In this document: piece by piece, positions 25,523 to 33,419 of the stretch
Numbering within the stretch: the stretch's first letter is position 1
Layout: every line of letters starts with the position of its first letter
Source of the DNA: an uncultured Verrucomicrobiota bacterium
Lineage (GTDB): Bacteria; Verrucomicrobiota; Verrucomicrobiia; Opitutales; UBA9783
Length of the DNA: 64,000 bases
Assembly (NCBI GenBank): GCA_902495005.1
Contig: CABUVL010000001.1
Coordinates: forward strand, 248,001-312,000
Direction: 5' to 3'
Notes under the pieces: model-generated
Database searches by the model: none
What the model saw: only the letters and a program-made list of their open reading frames with translations
What the model was told of the DNA's origin: nothing
Made by a program: the position numbers and the translations under genes

Positions 25523-26154
25523 ATTTTTTCCGCTAGTTGGCTGAAAAGTGTGTGTGCCGCGAAGCTGGTAAAGGCGCTCGGGCTGTTAAGAAATTTATTG
25601 TTAAACGTTTCAAAACTGTGAGTGGAATTGTCGTGTTGGTACTGTTGAATGGAGGATTGTACGTGAATGTCATTCGCGTCAAAAATTTCGTCTGCCATCC
25701 ACAGGGTACGTTTTGTTTGTAGTTCTATCAATTGAGCTCTCATTCCTATTTGTATCGGATAATAAGGTTGATAGTGCGTAATGTCAATCAATAGGAGCCC
25801 GTCCAAGTTGTATTGCTTTTGTAAGAAATCGAAAAATCCGTGCGGCAGCTGCTCTATGCTTGAAAATGTGCTTTGATGATAAGCTTGTTGCAAGGTACTA
25901 GGTTCGATTTTTATCCATTCGAAAATGAGTTGCTTGAAAAGTTCTCCGTAGATGCTTTCTTGCAGAGATATATCTTGTAGGCCGTATACGGGTAACAGAC
26001 CCACACGTACAAGTGATTTTGGTATAGATGCCCGGTACACGTTAGAAACTTTAAATGGTGAGGGCGGTAAGGGTGTTTCTACGGAAGGCAGTGAGCGTGC
26101 GCAGCCACTGAAGAGCATTGTCACAAGGATGTATATCCGAAAACACTTAATCAC
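25519..26154 (-). CDS. Lipoprotein heading the flagellar-chaperone operon
   Basis: From GTG 26154 the protein is 211 residues and has a short signal peptide ending LFSGC (a normal lipobox). The mature part contains SLVRVGLLPVYGLQDISLQESIYGELF, then LDGLLLIDITHYQPYYPIQIGMRAQLIELQTKRTLWMADEIFD. This is the alpha/beta pattern of small periplasmic lipoproteins related to the GNA1162/CsgG/TolB-N type, which are often envelope anchors. A frame open to TTG 26223 would place the signal peptide internally and runs through the sigma-54 promoter, so 26154 is preferred. Function unknown; a role in flagellar envelope assembly is inference from context. Confidence 0.65.
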   Translation of the reverse strand: MIKCFRIYILVTMLFSGCARSLPSVETPLPPSPFKVSNVYRASIPKSLVRVGLLPVYGLQDISLQESIYGELFKQLIFEWIKIEPSTLQQAYHQSTFSSIEQLPHGFFDFLQKQYNLDGLLLIDITHYQPYYPIQIGMRAQLIELQTKRTLWMADEIFDANDIHVQSSIQQYQHDNSTHSFETFNNKFLNSPSAFTSFAAHTLFSQLAEKI

Positions 26155-26166
26155 GCTTACGCAAGA

Positions 26167-26183
26167 AGCATATTTTGTGCCAG
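26167..26183 (-). promoter_or_regulatory. Sigma-54 (RpoN) promoter of the flagellar-chaperone operon
   Basis: The minus strand reads CTGGCACAAAATATGCT, matching the -24/-12 consensus YTGGCAC-N5-TTGCW with one mismatch in the -12 element; the GG and GC pairs are exactly 10 nt apart. Transcription would begin about 12 nt further, next to GTG 26154. Sigma-54 control of flagellar genes is common in Gram-negative bacteria, so context and sequence agree. Confidence 0.65.
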
Positions 26184-26239
26184 TTTTAAGATAGGTTTTA
26201 TTTAAATTGTAATTGACTATCAAAAAATTAAATGATTTT

Positions 26240-27415
26240 ATGGACCTTGATAATATGTATCAATTTATGCGTCGCTTGATAAGTGTCTCAGGGCTTATTT
26301 TATTACTAATTTTGCCGGCCGTTGCTGACACGTACAATTTTGTTCTGATGACGGATGAAAATTACGTGATACCGACGGCGGTGGCCGTGCAGTCACTGAA
26401 GGAAAGCCGGTGTGAGGGTGATTATAACGTCATTATTTTTACAAAGGGGATTTGTAAGTCCTCGCAACAGGCATTATTGCAAATGCAGGATGAATACGTT
26501 CGGATTTATTTAATTGATTTGCTGGCGGAGGAATGGAAAACAATGCCGTGTATTGATGGCTGTCAAATTAATTTAATGGAACGGGCGAACGAGATTCAAA
26601 GTAAGGATTGGAGTGAGCTTGTTAACCTGCGCTTGTTATTCCCAGACATTTGGGCTTCAAAGTTATTGCCGACGGATATTAGAAACATAGATACTTTTGT
26701 ATGGTTAGATTCAGACCTTATTGTAAAGAAAGATCTATCGTATTTATTCGTATCTTGCCGTGCAACAGGGCAATTCATTGTGGGAGCCAACCTGTTCTTT
26801 TTGGAGTTTGGTGGGGTTGGCTACGTTCCTAGCAATTGTATTAAGAGCGCGCTCTTTAAGCAAGTGGGTGATGGGTATGCCAGAATCAGTGGCGGTGTTG
26901 TTTTTTATAACATAAGGGAAATTGTAAAATGTTTTAAGGAAAAAGGACAAAATGAGTGGATGGTTTTGTTTGAAGAGCTGAAAAGTCAACGTGGAGAGAA
27001 TCCTGAAGAGGAGGTGGTGTTTGATGAGTTTTTAAGGCAACAGGACTTAGTTTATTTCTTTGAACCGCAATACAATGCGTGCCCTGATTCACAGATACGT
27101 ACAAGGTATTTGTGGTATTGGTCTGAGCATTTGCGTGATGAAAACTTGAAGTGTAATTCGTTTATATTCGTGATAAAGAATGGAAATCCTGTCGCTTATT
27201 CAGGGACGGATTGGACGATCGAATGTATGAACGAATTAATTGATGGGAATGTGAATGTTTGGCATTGGGATTGTTGTCGTAAGCCGTGGTATTATAAATA
27301 TATCGGGTTAAGAGCGAACAACACGCCGGAAGTGTTGTGGTATCGTTTGTTCCAAGCGACAACTTTTAAGGATAGGCCATTGGCTCTGCTTAGACAGGGC
27401 GATGAGGATATTTAG
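26240..27415 (+). CDS. Exported GT8-family glycosyltransferase
   Basis: A hydrophobic N-terminal segment (LISVSGLILLLILPAVADT) looks like a cleavable signal peptide or anchor. It is followed by a GT-A fold: NFVLMTDENYVIPTAVAVQSL (nucleotide-sugar site), SELVNLRLLFPDI, the metal-binding DSD in FVWLDSDLIVKKDLSYLF, and the C-terminal HWDCCRKPWYYKY (GT8 H...KPW pattern). GT8 enzymes move glucose or galactose from UDP-sugars, usually in the cytoplasm, so the signal sequence is odd. In-frame starts are TTG 26213, ATG 26240, 26255 and 26267; the last gives the most compact signal peptide (MRR start). No Shine-Dalgarno is visible. It diverges from the flagellar-chaperone operon. Confidence 0.8.
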   Translation: MDLDNMYQFMRRLISVSGLILLLILPAVADTYNFVLMTDENYVIPTAVAVQSLKESRCEGDYNVIIFTKGICKSSQQALLQMQDEYVRIYLIDLLAEEWKTMPCIDGCQINLMERANEIQSKDWSELVNLRLLFPDIWASKLLPTDIRNIDTFVWLDSDLIVKKDLSYLFVSCRATGQFIVGANLFFLEFGGVGYVPSNCIKSALFKQVGDGYARISGGVVFYNIREIVKCFKEKGQNEWMVLFEELKSQRGENPEEEVVFDEFLRQQDLVYFFEPQYNACPDSQIRTRYLWYWSEHLRDENLKCNSFIFVIKNGNPVAYSGTDWTIECMNELIDGNVNVWHWDCCRKPWYYKYIGLRANNTPEVLWYRLFQATTFKDRPLALLRQGDEDI

Positions 27416-27648
27416 ATGGCATAGGAAATTGAAGCTAATCATTTCATTTATCAGCCAATTACGTAAACGTGCTTAATTTTTATTGACCCGTAAGTTGAAT
27501 GCATTGTAGCATCCCCTAAAAATTTAAGAGTCTGAATTTTTGTAAGTCTAAAGCTAACGGCCTTTGGAAAAACGAAAAATGTCGTTATGCGGCAGAGGCT
27601 AAGCTCTATAGCGATACAAAAATTACATTCTCTTTTTTAATTTAGAAC

Positions 27649-29025
27649 TTGATCGTGGAAATAGAAAATTTGATAAGGTCTGTTTGTAAGATTGTTTGGA
27701 GCTTTCCATTAATAGCGGCCATCTTGGGCGTTGGTTTGTATTTTTCTTTTAAATTGAATTTTGTGCAAATCCGTTTTTTTGTTCAGGCCTTTAGGAGTAT
27801 CATTCGTTCGAAATTAGTTGATTCACAACATCTGGTGGGAGACGTGTCAAAGTTTTCTGCTTTATGCACGGCGTTATCTGCCACTTTAGGTACTGGCAAT
27901 ATTGTTGGTATTGCAGTGGCCATTTCGATGGGAGGCCCGGGAACATTATTTTGGATGATCGTCTCATCTTTTTTTAGTTTAGCGACAAAATATTCAGAAG
28001 GTGTGTTGTCAATCAAATATAGAACTGTCGGCAGTGATGGTACAATCGCGGGTGGACCGATGTATTACATAGAAAAGGGCACTCGAAGTCCACTGTTGGC
28101 TAAGTTATTTGCCATTTTTGGTGTTTCGGTGGCATTATTTGGCATAGGAACGCTTGCGCAAACGAATTCTATCGCTGCAGCCGCTAATTCGTTTGGAATA
28201 CCGAACTATTTCACTGCGATTGTTCTCGGGATCATAGTGAGCTTTGTAACTTTTGGAGGCATTCATCGGATTGCTGATACTGCCGAAAAAGTGGTGCCTT
28301 TTATGACCCTATTATATATAGGGGCAGCGATTGTTATTTTGACATTAAGGATAAATATGATTCCGCAGGTCGTACGATTAATCTTAACGGAGGCCTTTCT
28401 CCCTCATTCGATTGTGGGTGGTGGTGTAGGTATTAGTTTAACGTACGTCATTCAAATTGGAATAAGTCGAGGTATTTTTTGTCACGAAGCTGGCTTGGGA
28501 AGTTCCGCAATCGCTTCTGCGGCAGCAAAAGTCAATGTCCCGGCAGAACAGGGTTTGATCTCCATGATGGGGGCTTTCTTGTCGATTATAATTTGTACCA
28601 TAACGGGTATTGTTTTGCTCATTACGGCAGAAGAGACTCATATTTTTAATCCTTCTTGCGCACTAACGCATATGACGGCGCAAGCATTTGGTTTCGGTTT
28701 GGGGGCTTTTAAAATGGGTGGGTATGTCGTGAATTTCAGTATTCTGTTTTTTGCTTTTACGACCATCATTGGTTGGAATTATTATGGGGAAAAATGCATC
28801 CAATACCTTTTGGGAAACAAGGCAATTGCGATGTATAAAATTTTATTCATATTTTTTGTGGTCATGGGACCCTTCTGGGAAATAAAAATGGCTTTTGTCC
28901 TTGCCGACATTGTAACCGGTCTCATGGCAATCCCAAATATCATTGGTTTGATAAGCTTAAGAAAGGAGATTTTCTATGAAACAAGGACGCTTTTCGAGAA
29001 AAGTAAAAAATTGCTGGTGCGTTAA
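27649..29025 (+). CDS. Sodium:amino-acid (alanine/glycine) symporter, AGCS family
   Basis: This 458-residue membrane protein has about 11 hydrophobic segments. It carries AGCS signatures ALSATLGTGNIVGIAVAISMGGPG (about 75-98), GGPMYYIEKG and GISRGIFCHEAGLGSSAIA, and belongs to the DagA/AlsT type that imports alanine or glycine with Na+. The start is uncertain: TTG 27649 or GTG 27655, neither with a good RBS and no ATG nearby. No glycine-riboswitch-like sequence is seen in the 230-nt leader. Uptake of host or environmental amino acids is the likely role. Confidence 0.9.
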   Translation: MIVEIENLIRSVCKIVWSFPLIAAILGVGLYFSFKLNFVQIRFFVQAFRSIIRSKLVDSQHLVGDVSKFSALCTALSATLGTGNIVGIAVAISMGGPGTLFWMIVSSFFSLATKYSEGVLSIKYRTVGSDGTIAGGPMYYIEKGTRSPLLAKLFAIFGVSVALFGIGTLAQTNSIAAAANSFGIPNYFTAIVLGIIVSFVTFGGIHRIADTAEKVVPFMTLLYIGAAIVILTLRINMIPQVVRLILTEAFLPHSIVGGGVGISLTYVIQIGISRGIFCHEAGLGSSAIASAAAKVNVPAEQGLISMMGAFLSIIICTITGIVLLITAEETHIFNPSCALTHMTAQAFGFGLGAFKMGGYVVNFSILFFAFTTIIGWNYYGEKCIQYLLGNKAIAMYKILFIFFVVMGPFWEIKMAFVLADIVTGLMAIPNIIGLISLRKEIFYETRTLFEKSKKLLVR

Positions 29026-29101
29026 AACGGGAGAATTTTCTTTACAAACATTGTAGTATAAATAACTAACTTATACCTTAAGTAATTAAATAATAAAATT
29101 T

Positions 29102-30190
29102 ATGAATAGCAGGTATAAAATAAAGAAAATATTAATGCCGATGCTACTGAGCAGTGTCTTGTTGAGCGCCCAAGGGGAATGGGTTTTGGATCAAGCGGGT
29201 TTACATGATGGCGAACACTTTCCTACGGCTTTGGAATGTCAAGATATTGAAACAATAAGAATATTGGAAAGTGTAAGCGAGGTGGGCCTGAGAGATATCG
29301 CCTATATTTTTTCCGACTGTCACTCCTTAAGCTCTGTATCCATTCCTAATGTAAGAGGCTGTATTGGCCATCATGTATTATTTGGTGAAGAAACTTTGAT
29401 AGGAATAGAATTGCCTCGTTCGGTAACCATGTTGAATGGTAAACCTTTTGAAGATAAAGAGATTCGTGAATTTTCTATTCCTGAGGGTATAACGGTGATA
29501 GACGACAATGCTTTTGGGGGTTGTAGCTCTTTAAAGAAAATTACAATTGGCTCTGTGAAGAGCATGGGAAATGGGGCTTTTTTGGGTTGTAGCTCTTTGG
29601 AGTTTGTTTTCATTTTGGGGAGTGTGGAGCGTATAGGTGATTATGCTTTTTATGATTGTCATGCGTTGGACGGGGTTGTATTCCTAGGTGAATCATCATA
29701 TTTGTCACTAAAAAGTATCGGGGCCGGGTGTTTTTCGGGTTGTAATTCATTGTTTTGGATCAATGTTCCACGTGGAGTAACGAATCTAGGGCGCGATGCG
29801 TTTAATGGCTGTCAATCTTTGAGAAGCATCAGGGTCTCTGAAAACTTGTTGGATAAGTTTGACTTGCCAAATGATAATTGCTCTGTGATGACGTATGAGG
29901 CAGAAGAACGTGAGATGCAAAGGATGGAAGAAGAACGGATGATGAATGATCCCACGAATCCGGCGAGTCCCATGTACGATCCGTTGATGAATGATCCCAT
30001 GAATCCGAACAGTCCCATGTACGACCCGACAATGAATGATCCCACGAATCCGAACAGTCCCATGTACGATCCGACAATGAATGATCCTATGAATCCGAAC
30101 AGTCCCATGTACGATCCGACAATGAATGATCCTATGAATCCGAACAGTCCCATGTACGACCCGACAATGAATGATCCTATGATGCCATGA
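29102..30190 (+). CDS. Secreted BspA-type leucine-rich repeat protein with C-terminal 15-residue repeats
   Basis: This 362-residue protein has a signal peptide (about 1-25, ending near SAQG). From about 60 to 265 there are LRR_5/BspA repeats, each about 23 residues and carrying F..C.SL: FGGCSSL, FLGCSSL, FYDCHAL, FSGCNSL, FNGCQSL. A charged Glu/Met/Arg linker follows, then five tandem 15-residue units of the form MNDPMNPNSPMYDPT and a partial sixth. BspA-type proteins bind host matrix or other bacteria; this one has no visible membrane anchor or secretion tag. An adhesin or surface-display role is inferred. A strong terminator lies at 30218. Confidence 0.8.
   Translation: MNSRYKIKKILMPMLLSSVLLSAQGEWVLDQAGLHDGEHFPTALECQDIETIRILESVSEVGLRDIAYIFSDCHSLSSVSIPNVRGCIGHHVLFGEETLIGIELPRSVTMLNGKPFEDKEIREFSIPEGITVIDDNAFGGCSSLKKITIGSVKSMGNGAFLGCSSLEFVFILGSVERIGDYAFYDCHALDGVVFLGESSYLSLKSIGAGCFSGCNSLFWINVPRGVTNLGRDAFNGCQSLRSIRVSENLLDKFDLPNDNCSVMTYEAEEREMQRMEEERMMNDPTNPASPMYDPLMNDPMNPNSPMYDPTMNDPTNPNSPMYDPTMNDPMNPNSPMYDPTMNDPMNPNSPMYDPTMNDPMMP
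29942..30187 (+). repeat. 45-bp coding tandem repeat, five units plus a partial sixth
   Basis: Units start at 29942, 29987, 30032, 30077 and 30122, with a partial at 30167. The third to fifth units differ from each other by only a few bases, so recent slippage expansion is likely. Each unit encodes 15 residues, so gain or loss of units keeps the frame and would only alter protein length. Confidence 0.95.
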
Positions 30191-30598
30191 TCATATAGAG
30201 AAATGGACCATTTTAATGAGGCCAGTGGCGTTGCCGCTGGCTCTTTTGTTATATAAGAATGAATTGTTGTTTTAAAAAAAGGGAAAGACGGTACGCTCTG
30301 CAACAAATTTAAGGTAGTGCCCATGGTCGGGCCCTCTTCCCTTTCTGATTATTGATGCATTCTTATAAAGTTGCTGGGCACTGGATGAAAGGCATTTTCG
30401 TTTTTTATATTATGAGTTAACTCATTGTTTGAAATGTCGTGCGAACGATACGCGTATTTTCAATGGGTTGATTGTCATTTTATGTTATAAAAACACGAAT
30501 TTTGGCCGACATTTTAGTTCTTCATTTTCAACGGTTCCGTGAAAAAGAGCTTGACTAAGCAATCAATTGGCTCCAAGGTGCATTTTCTGTATATTCGA
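30191..30598. other. Spacer between the LRR gene and the DEAD-box helicase
   Basis: 408 bases. It contains the LRR-gene terminator (30218-30250). Near 30275-30345, AAAGGGAA and TTCCCTTT can pair around a loop of about 55 nt. In-frame codons from GTG 30539 precede the chosen helicase start but look unlike the family. No other gene is supported. Confidence 0.5.
30218..30250 (+). terminator. Intrinsic terminator of the LRR gene
   Basis: CCAGTGGC pairs with GCCGCTGG (8 pairs, one G-U) around GTT, followed by CTCTTTTGTT. It lies 28 nt after the stop codon, the ideal place. This is one of the clearest terminators in the window. Confidence 0.75.
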
Positions 30599-31831
30599 AT
30601 GATAACTTTTTCAGATTTAGGATTAGACGCTTCCATTTTAAAGGCTTTGTCCGCCGCGAATTATTCAACGCCCACTCCCATCCAGGAGCAGGCTATACCG
30701 TTGATATTGTCCGGCAAAGATTTTTTGGGAATTGCTCAAACGGGAACGGGAAAAACGGCGGCATTTGCACTGCCGTTGTTGCAAAAATTGAACGAACAAG
30801 GGGTGAATGGAAATGCCCCTAAGGCAATTATTTTGACACCAACGAGGGAGTTGGCGGGTCAAATTTACAAAAATTTGAATCTTTACGGCAAGTACGTAGA
30901 GGTAAAGTGTGGGGCTATTTTTGGCGGTGTTAACGAAAGGCCGCAGATACAGATGTTGAAGAAAGGCGTTGACATTTTAGTCGCTACGCCGGGGCGTTTT
31001 TTAGACCTCTTCCGTCAGAAGTGCTTTTCATTGAAGTCGGTGCGCTACTGTGTGTTGGATGAGGCTGATCGCATGTTAGATATGGGATTTTTGCCAGACA
31101 TTGAACGTATTGTCAATCAAATGCCCAAAGAGCGTCAGACTTTGTTGTTTTCAGCCACCTTGCCCAAGCAGATTGAACGTTTGGCGGAACAATTTTTAAA
31201 AAATCCTGTCAAGGTGGAGGTTACACCTCCGGCGACAACCTCTGAAAATGTTGAACAAAGCTTGTTTTATGTCCAACGTTCGCAAAAGCAAGAACTCCTT
31301 AAAAATATCTTGAAGGACGACACCTGCAAGCGTGTGTTGGTCTTTACAAAGACGAAATTTGGGGCGGATCGCGTGTGCAAGGAGCTGCGGAAAGAAGACA
31401 TTGCGAGTTCGTCCATTCACGGCGATAAATCTCAATGGGAGCGTGAAAAGGCCCTCAAGCGGTTTAAAACAGGTGCCGTACGTGTGCTTGTTGCAACCGA
31501 TGTGGCTTCGCGTGGAATTGATGTGCAGGATATCACGCACGTTATCAATTACGACCTGCCGTTGGAGCCGGATGGCTACGTACATCGTATCGGACGGACG
31601 GGGCGTGCGGGGCATACGGGTAGTGCATTTTCATTTTGTGATGCCGATGAAAAGCCCTTGTTGAGAAATATTGAAAGGTGCATTCAACAAAAAATACCGG
31701 TTACGTCGGCCAAAGTATTCTGGCCGGAGTTCGAGCCGATCAAAATCGTAGGGCCGTCAAAAAAGGGTAAGCAAAAAAACAAAGTCCGCTTTTACAACCC
31801 CAAATTTGCCCGGCAAAAACGTAAATCATAG
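30599..31831 (+). CDS. DEAD-box RNA helicase, RhlE-like
   Basis: From ATG 30599 the protein has 410 residues and begins MITFSDLGL, the family Q-motif start. Motifs appear in order: PTPIQEQAIP, AQTGTGKT (I), PTREL (Ia), TPGR (Ib), VLDEADRMLDMGF (II), SAT (III), VFTKTK, TDVASRGIDV (V) and HRIGRTGRAG (VI). It unwinds short RNA duplexes, probably in ribosome assembly or RNA decay. The C-terminal tail is short and basic (GPSKKGKQKNKVRFYNPKF). The GTG 30539 extension is not family-like. A small CTTATT/AATAAG hairpin follows the stop. Confidence 0.92.
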   Translation: MITFSDLGLDASILKALSAANYSTPTPIQEQAIPLILSGKDFLGIAQTGTGKTAAFALPLLQKLNEQGVNGNAPKAIILTPTRELAGQIYKNLNLYGKYVEVKCGAIFGGVNERPQIQMLKKGVDILVATPGRFLDLFRQKCFSLKSVRYCVLDEADRMLDMGFLPDIERIVNQMPKERQTLLFSATLPKQIERLAEQFLKNPVKVEVTPPATTSENVEQSLFYVQRSQKQELLKNILKDDTCKRVLVFTKTKFGADRVCKELRKEDIASSSIHGDKSQWEREKALKRFKTGAVRVLVATDVASRGIDVQDITHVINYDLPLEPDGYVHRIGRTGRAGHTGSAFSFCDADEKPLLRNIERCIQQKIPVTSAKVFWPEFEPIKIVGPSKKGKQKNKVRFYNPKFARQKRKS

Positions 31832-31946
31832 CGCTTATTGAAGAATAAGTTTAAAAAAAGATTGGCATTTTATTTCTTGTGGTTAAAATTAAGCTTCAGT
31901 ACATTACAAAAACTAAGCAATCCCTTATCGTAGGAGAACATTATTA

Positions 31947-33284
31947 ATGTCCCAAAATATTAAACCCTATACATCCACGGATGAAACGTATAAAACAACC
32001 GATTTAATCAGTCGTAAGTATGCTTATTGGCGCTTTCGTTTGACTTATGGATTAATCATAGGGTACGCGGCCTTCTATTTGGTTAGGCAAAATTTTTCCA
32101 TGGCAAAGGCATCGCCAAGTTTCCCATTTAGTGCGGAGGCCGTTGGATGGGGATTTTCGGTGTTTTCGATTGTCTACGGTTTTTTCAAGTTTGTAAGCGG
32201 CTCCATATGCGATCGTTCCAATGCGCGTTTCTTTATGCCGATTGGATTGGGTTGTGCCGCTTTAACAAGTTTGATCGTAGGTTGTTGTAATTCTGCCTTT
32301 TTATTCGGATTAATGTTGGCCGTCAGCGCGTGTTTCCAATCAATGGGCTGGCCTTCTGTTTCTAGGACCCTTACACAATGGTTCGGACCAAGGGAATTGG
32401 GCACACGTTGGGGCATTGTCAACTCTTCTCACCAAATCGGCAGTATCTTAATTTTAGTGGGCGGTGCTTGGATCTTAGAGCATTATTCATGGCGTTATTT
32501 ATTCATCATACCCTCCATTATTTGCTTTGCGGTTGCCATTTGGTTGTGGGATCGTTTGCGAGATACGCCTGAATCGTTGGGATTGCCTTCCGTTGAATCT
32601 TACGAGGGACTGAGAGCCGTTACGACCATGCAAGTTGACGATGCGCATGAAAGTTTTTTCTCCATTTTCAGAGACCATATTCTGTGCAACAAACGCTTGT
32701 GGCTGGTCTGTATCGCCAATTTTTTTGTGTATTTTGTGCGCATGGGGTATTTTTACTGGGGCCCCACCATTATTTCTCAGACACAACACAGCGGTGTAAT
32801 GGGAGCCGGTTGTAAAGTGGCTGTATTGGAGGCAGGTGGCTTGTTCGGCGGCATATTTGTAGGTTGGTTTACCGATAAATACATGCCAAATCGCCGTGGT
32901 GTGTGTGGGGCTTACATGATGATCTTGTTGGGTGTGGCTATTGGCGTATATTGGATTTTGACGAGTTTTATACACAATCCTGTGTGGAATGCGTGGATGG
33001 CTAAGCCTTCTGTGGATGCGGCCTTTTGGGCTTTGACCGGATTTTTAATCTATGGTCCACAAACCTTAGGTGGATTGTCAGGGGCTGAATTTGGATCAAA
33101 GAAAGCCGCTGCGGCTGCCACGGGCTTGACGGGAACCATCGGTTACTTGGCCGGCGGCTGTGTTGGAATTGGCATCCCTCTGATTGCAAAATATTGGGGA
33201 TGGAACGCCGCGTACGTTTCCTTCATTCTATCATCCTTTTTGGGCGGTATCTTTTTCGCATGCACCTTGAAAAAGCAATCTTAG
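31947..33284 (+). CDS. Organophosphate:phosphate antiporter (UhpT/GlpT/UhpC-type MFS)
   Basis: The 445-residue protein has 12 hydrophobic segments and the OPA-family start YWRFRLTYGLIIGYAAFYLVRQNFSMA, plus GFFKFVSGSICDRSNARFFM, GWPSVSRTLTQWFG and LGTRWGIVNSSHQIG. These transporters swap inorganic phosphate for glycerol-3-phosphate or hexose-6-phosphate, and intracellular bacteria use them to take sugar phosphates from hosts. Substrate is not deducible from sequence alone. RBS TAGGAG precedes ATG 31947. It stands as a single gene. Confidence 0.88.
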   Translation: MSQNIKPYTSTDETYKTTDLISRKYAYWRFRLTYGLIIGYAAFYLVRQNFSMAKASPSFPFSAEAVGWGFSVFSIVYGFFKFVSGSICDRSNARFFMPIGLGCAALTSLIVGCCNSAFLFGLMLAVSACFQSMGWPSVSRTLTQWFGPRELGTRWGIVNSSHQIGSILILVGGAWILEHYSWRYLFIIPSIICFAVAIWLWDRLRDTPESLGLPSVESYEGLRAVTTMQVDDAHESFFSIFRDHILCNKRLWLVCIANFFVYFVRMGYFYWGPTIISQTQHSGVMGAGCKVAVLEAGGLFGGIFVGWFTDKYMPNRRGVCGAYMMILLGVAIGVYWILTSFIHNPVWNAWMAKPSVDAAFWALTGFLIYGPQTLGGLSGAEFGSKKAAAAATGLTGTIGYLAGGCVGIGIPLIAKYWGWNAAYVSFILSSFLGGIFFACTLKKQS

Positions 33285-33419
33285 TGACGCCTAAGGTGTT
33301 TTGTTAAGATGTGTTGGAAAAAAGAAAACATACGTAGGTGTTGAGCAAGTATTTTCTTACTTTTATGCGTATAAGTCACGGGGAGATCCGTTCTGTAGGT
33401 AAATAGGTGAAATGATCTC

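Noticed and set aside
27416..27648. Possible glycine riboswitch before the AGCS symporter
   Set aside because: The conserved glycine-aptamer cores could not be found.
29812..30324. A 170-codon minus-strand frame with repeats
   Set aside because: It is the antisense shadow of the 45-bp coding repeat and crosses the LRR terminator.
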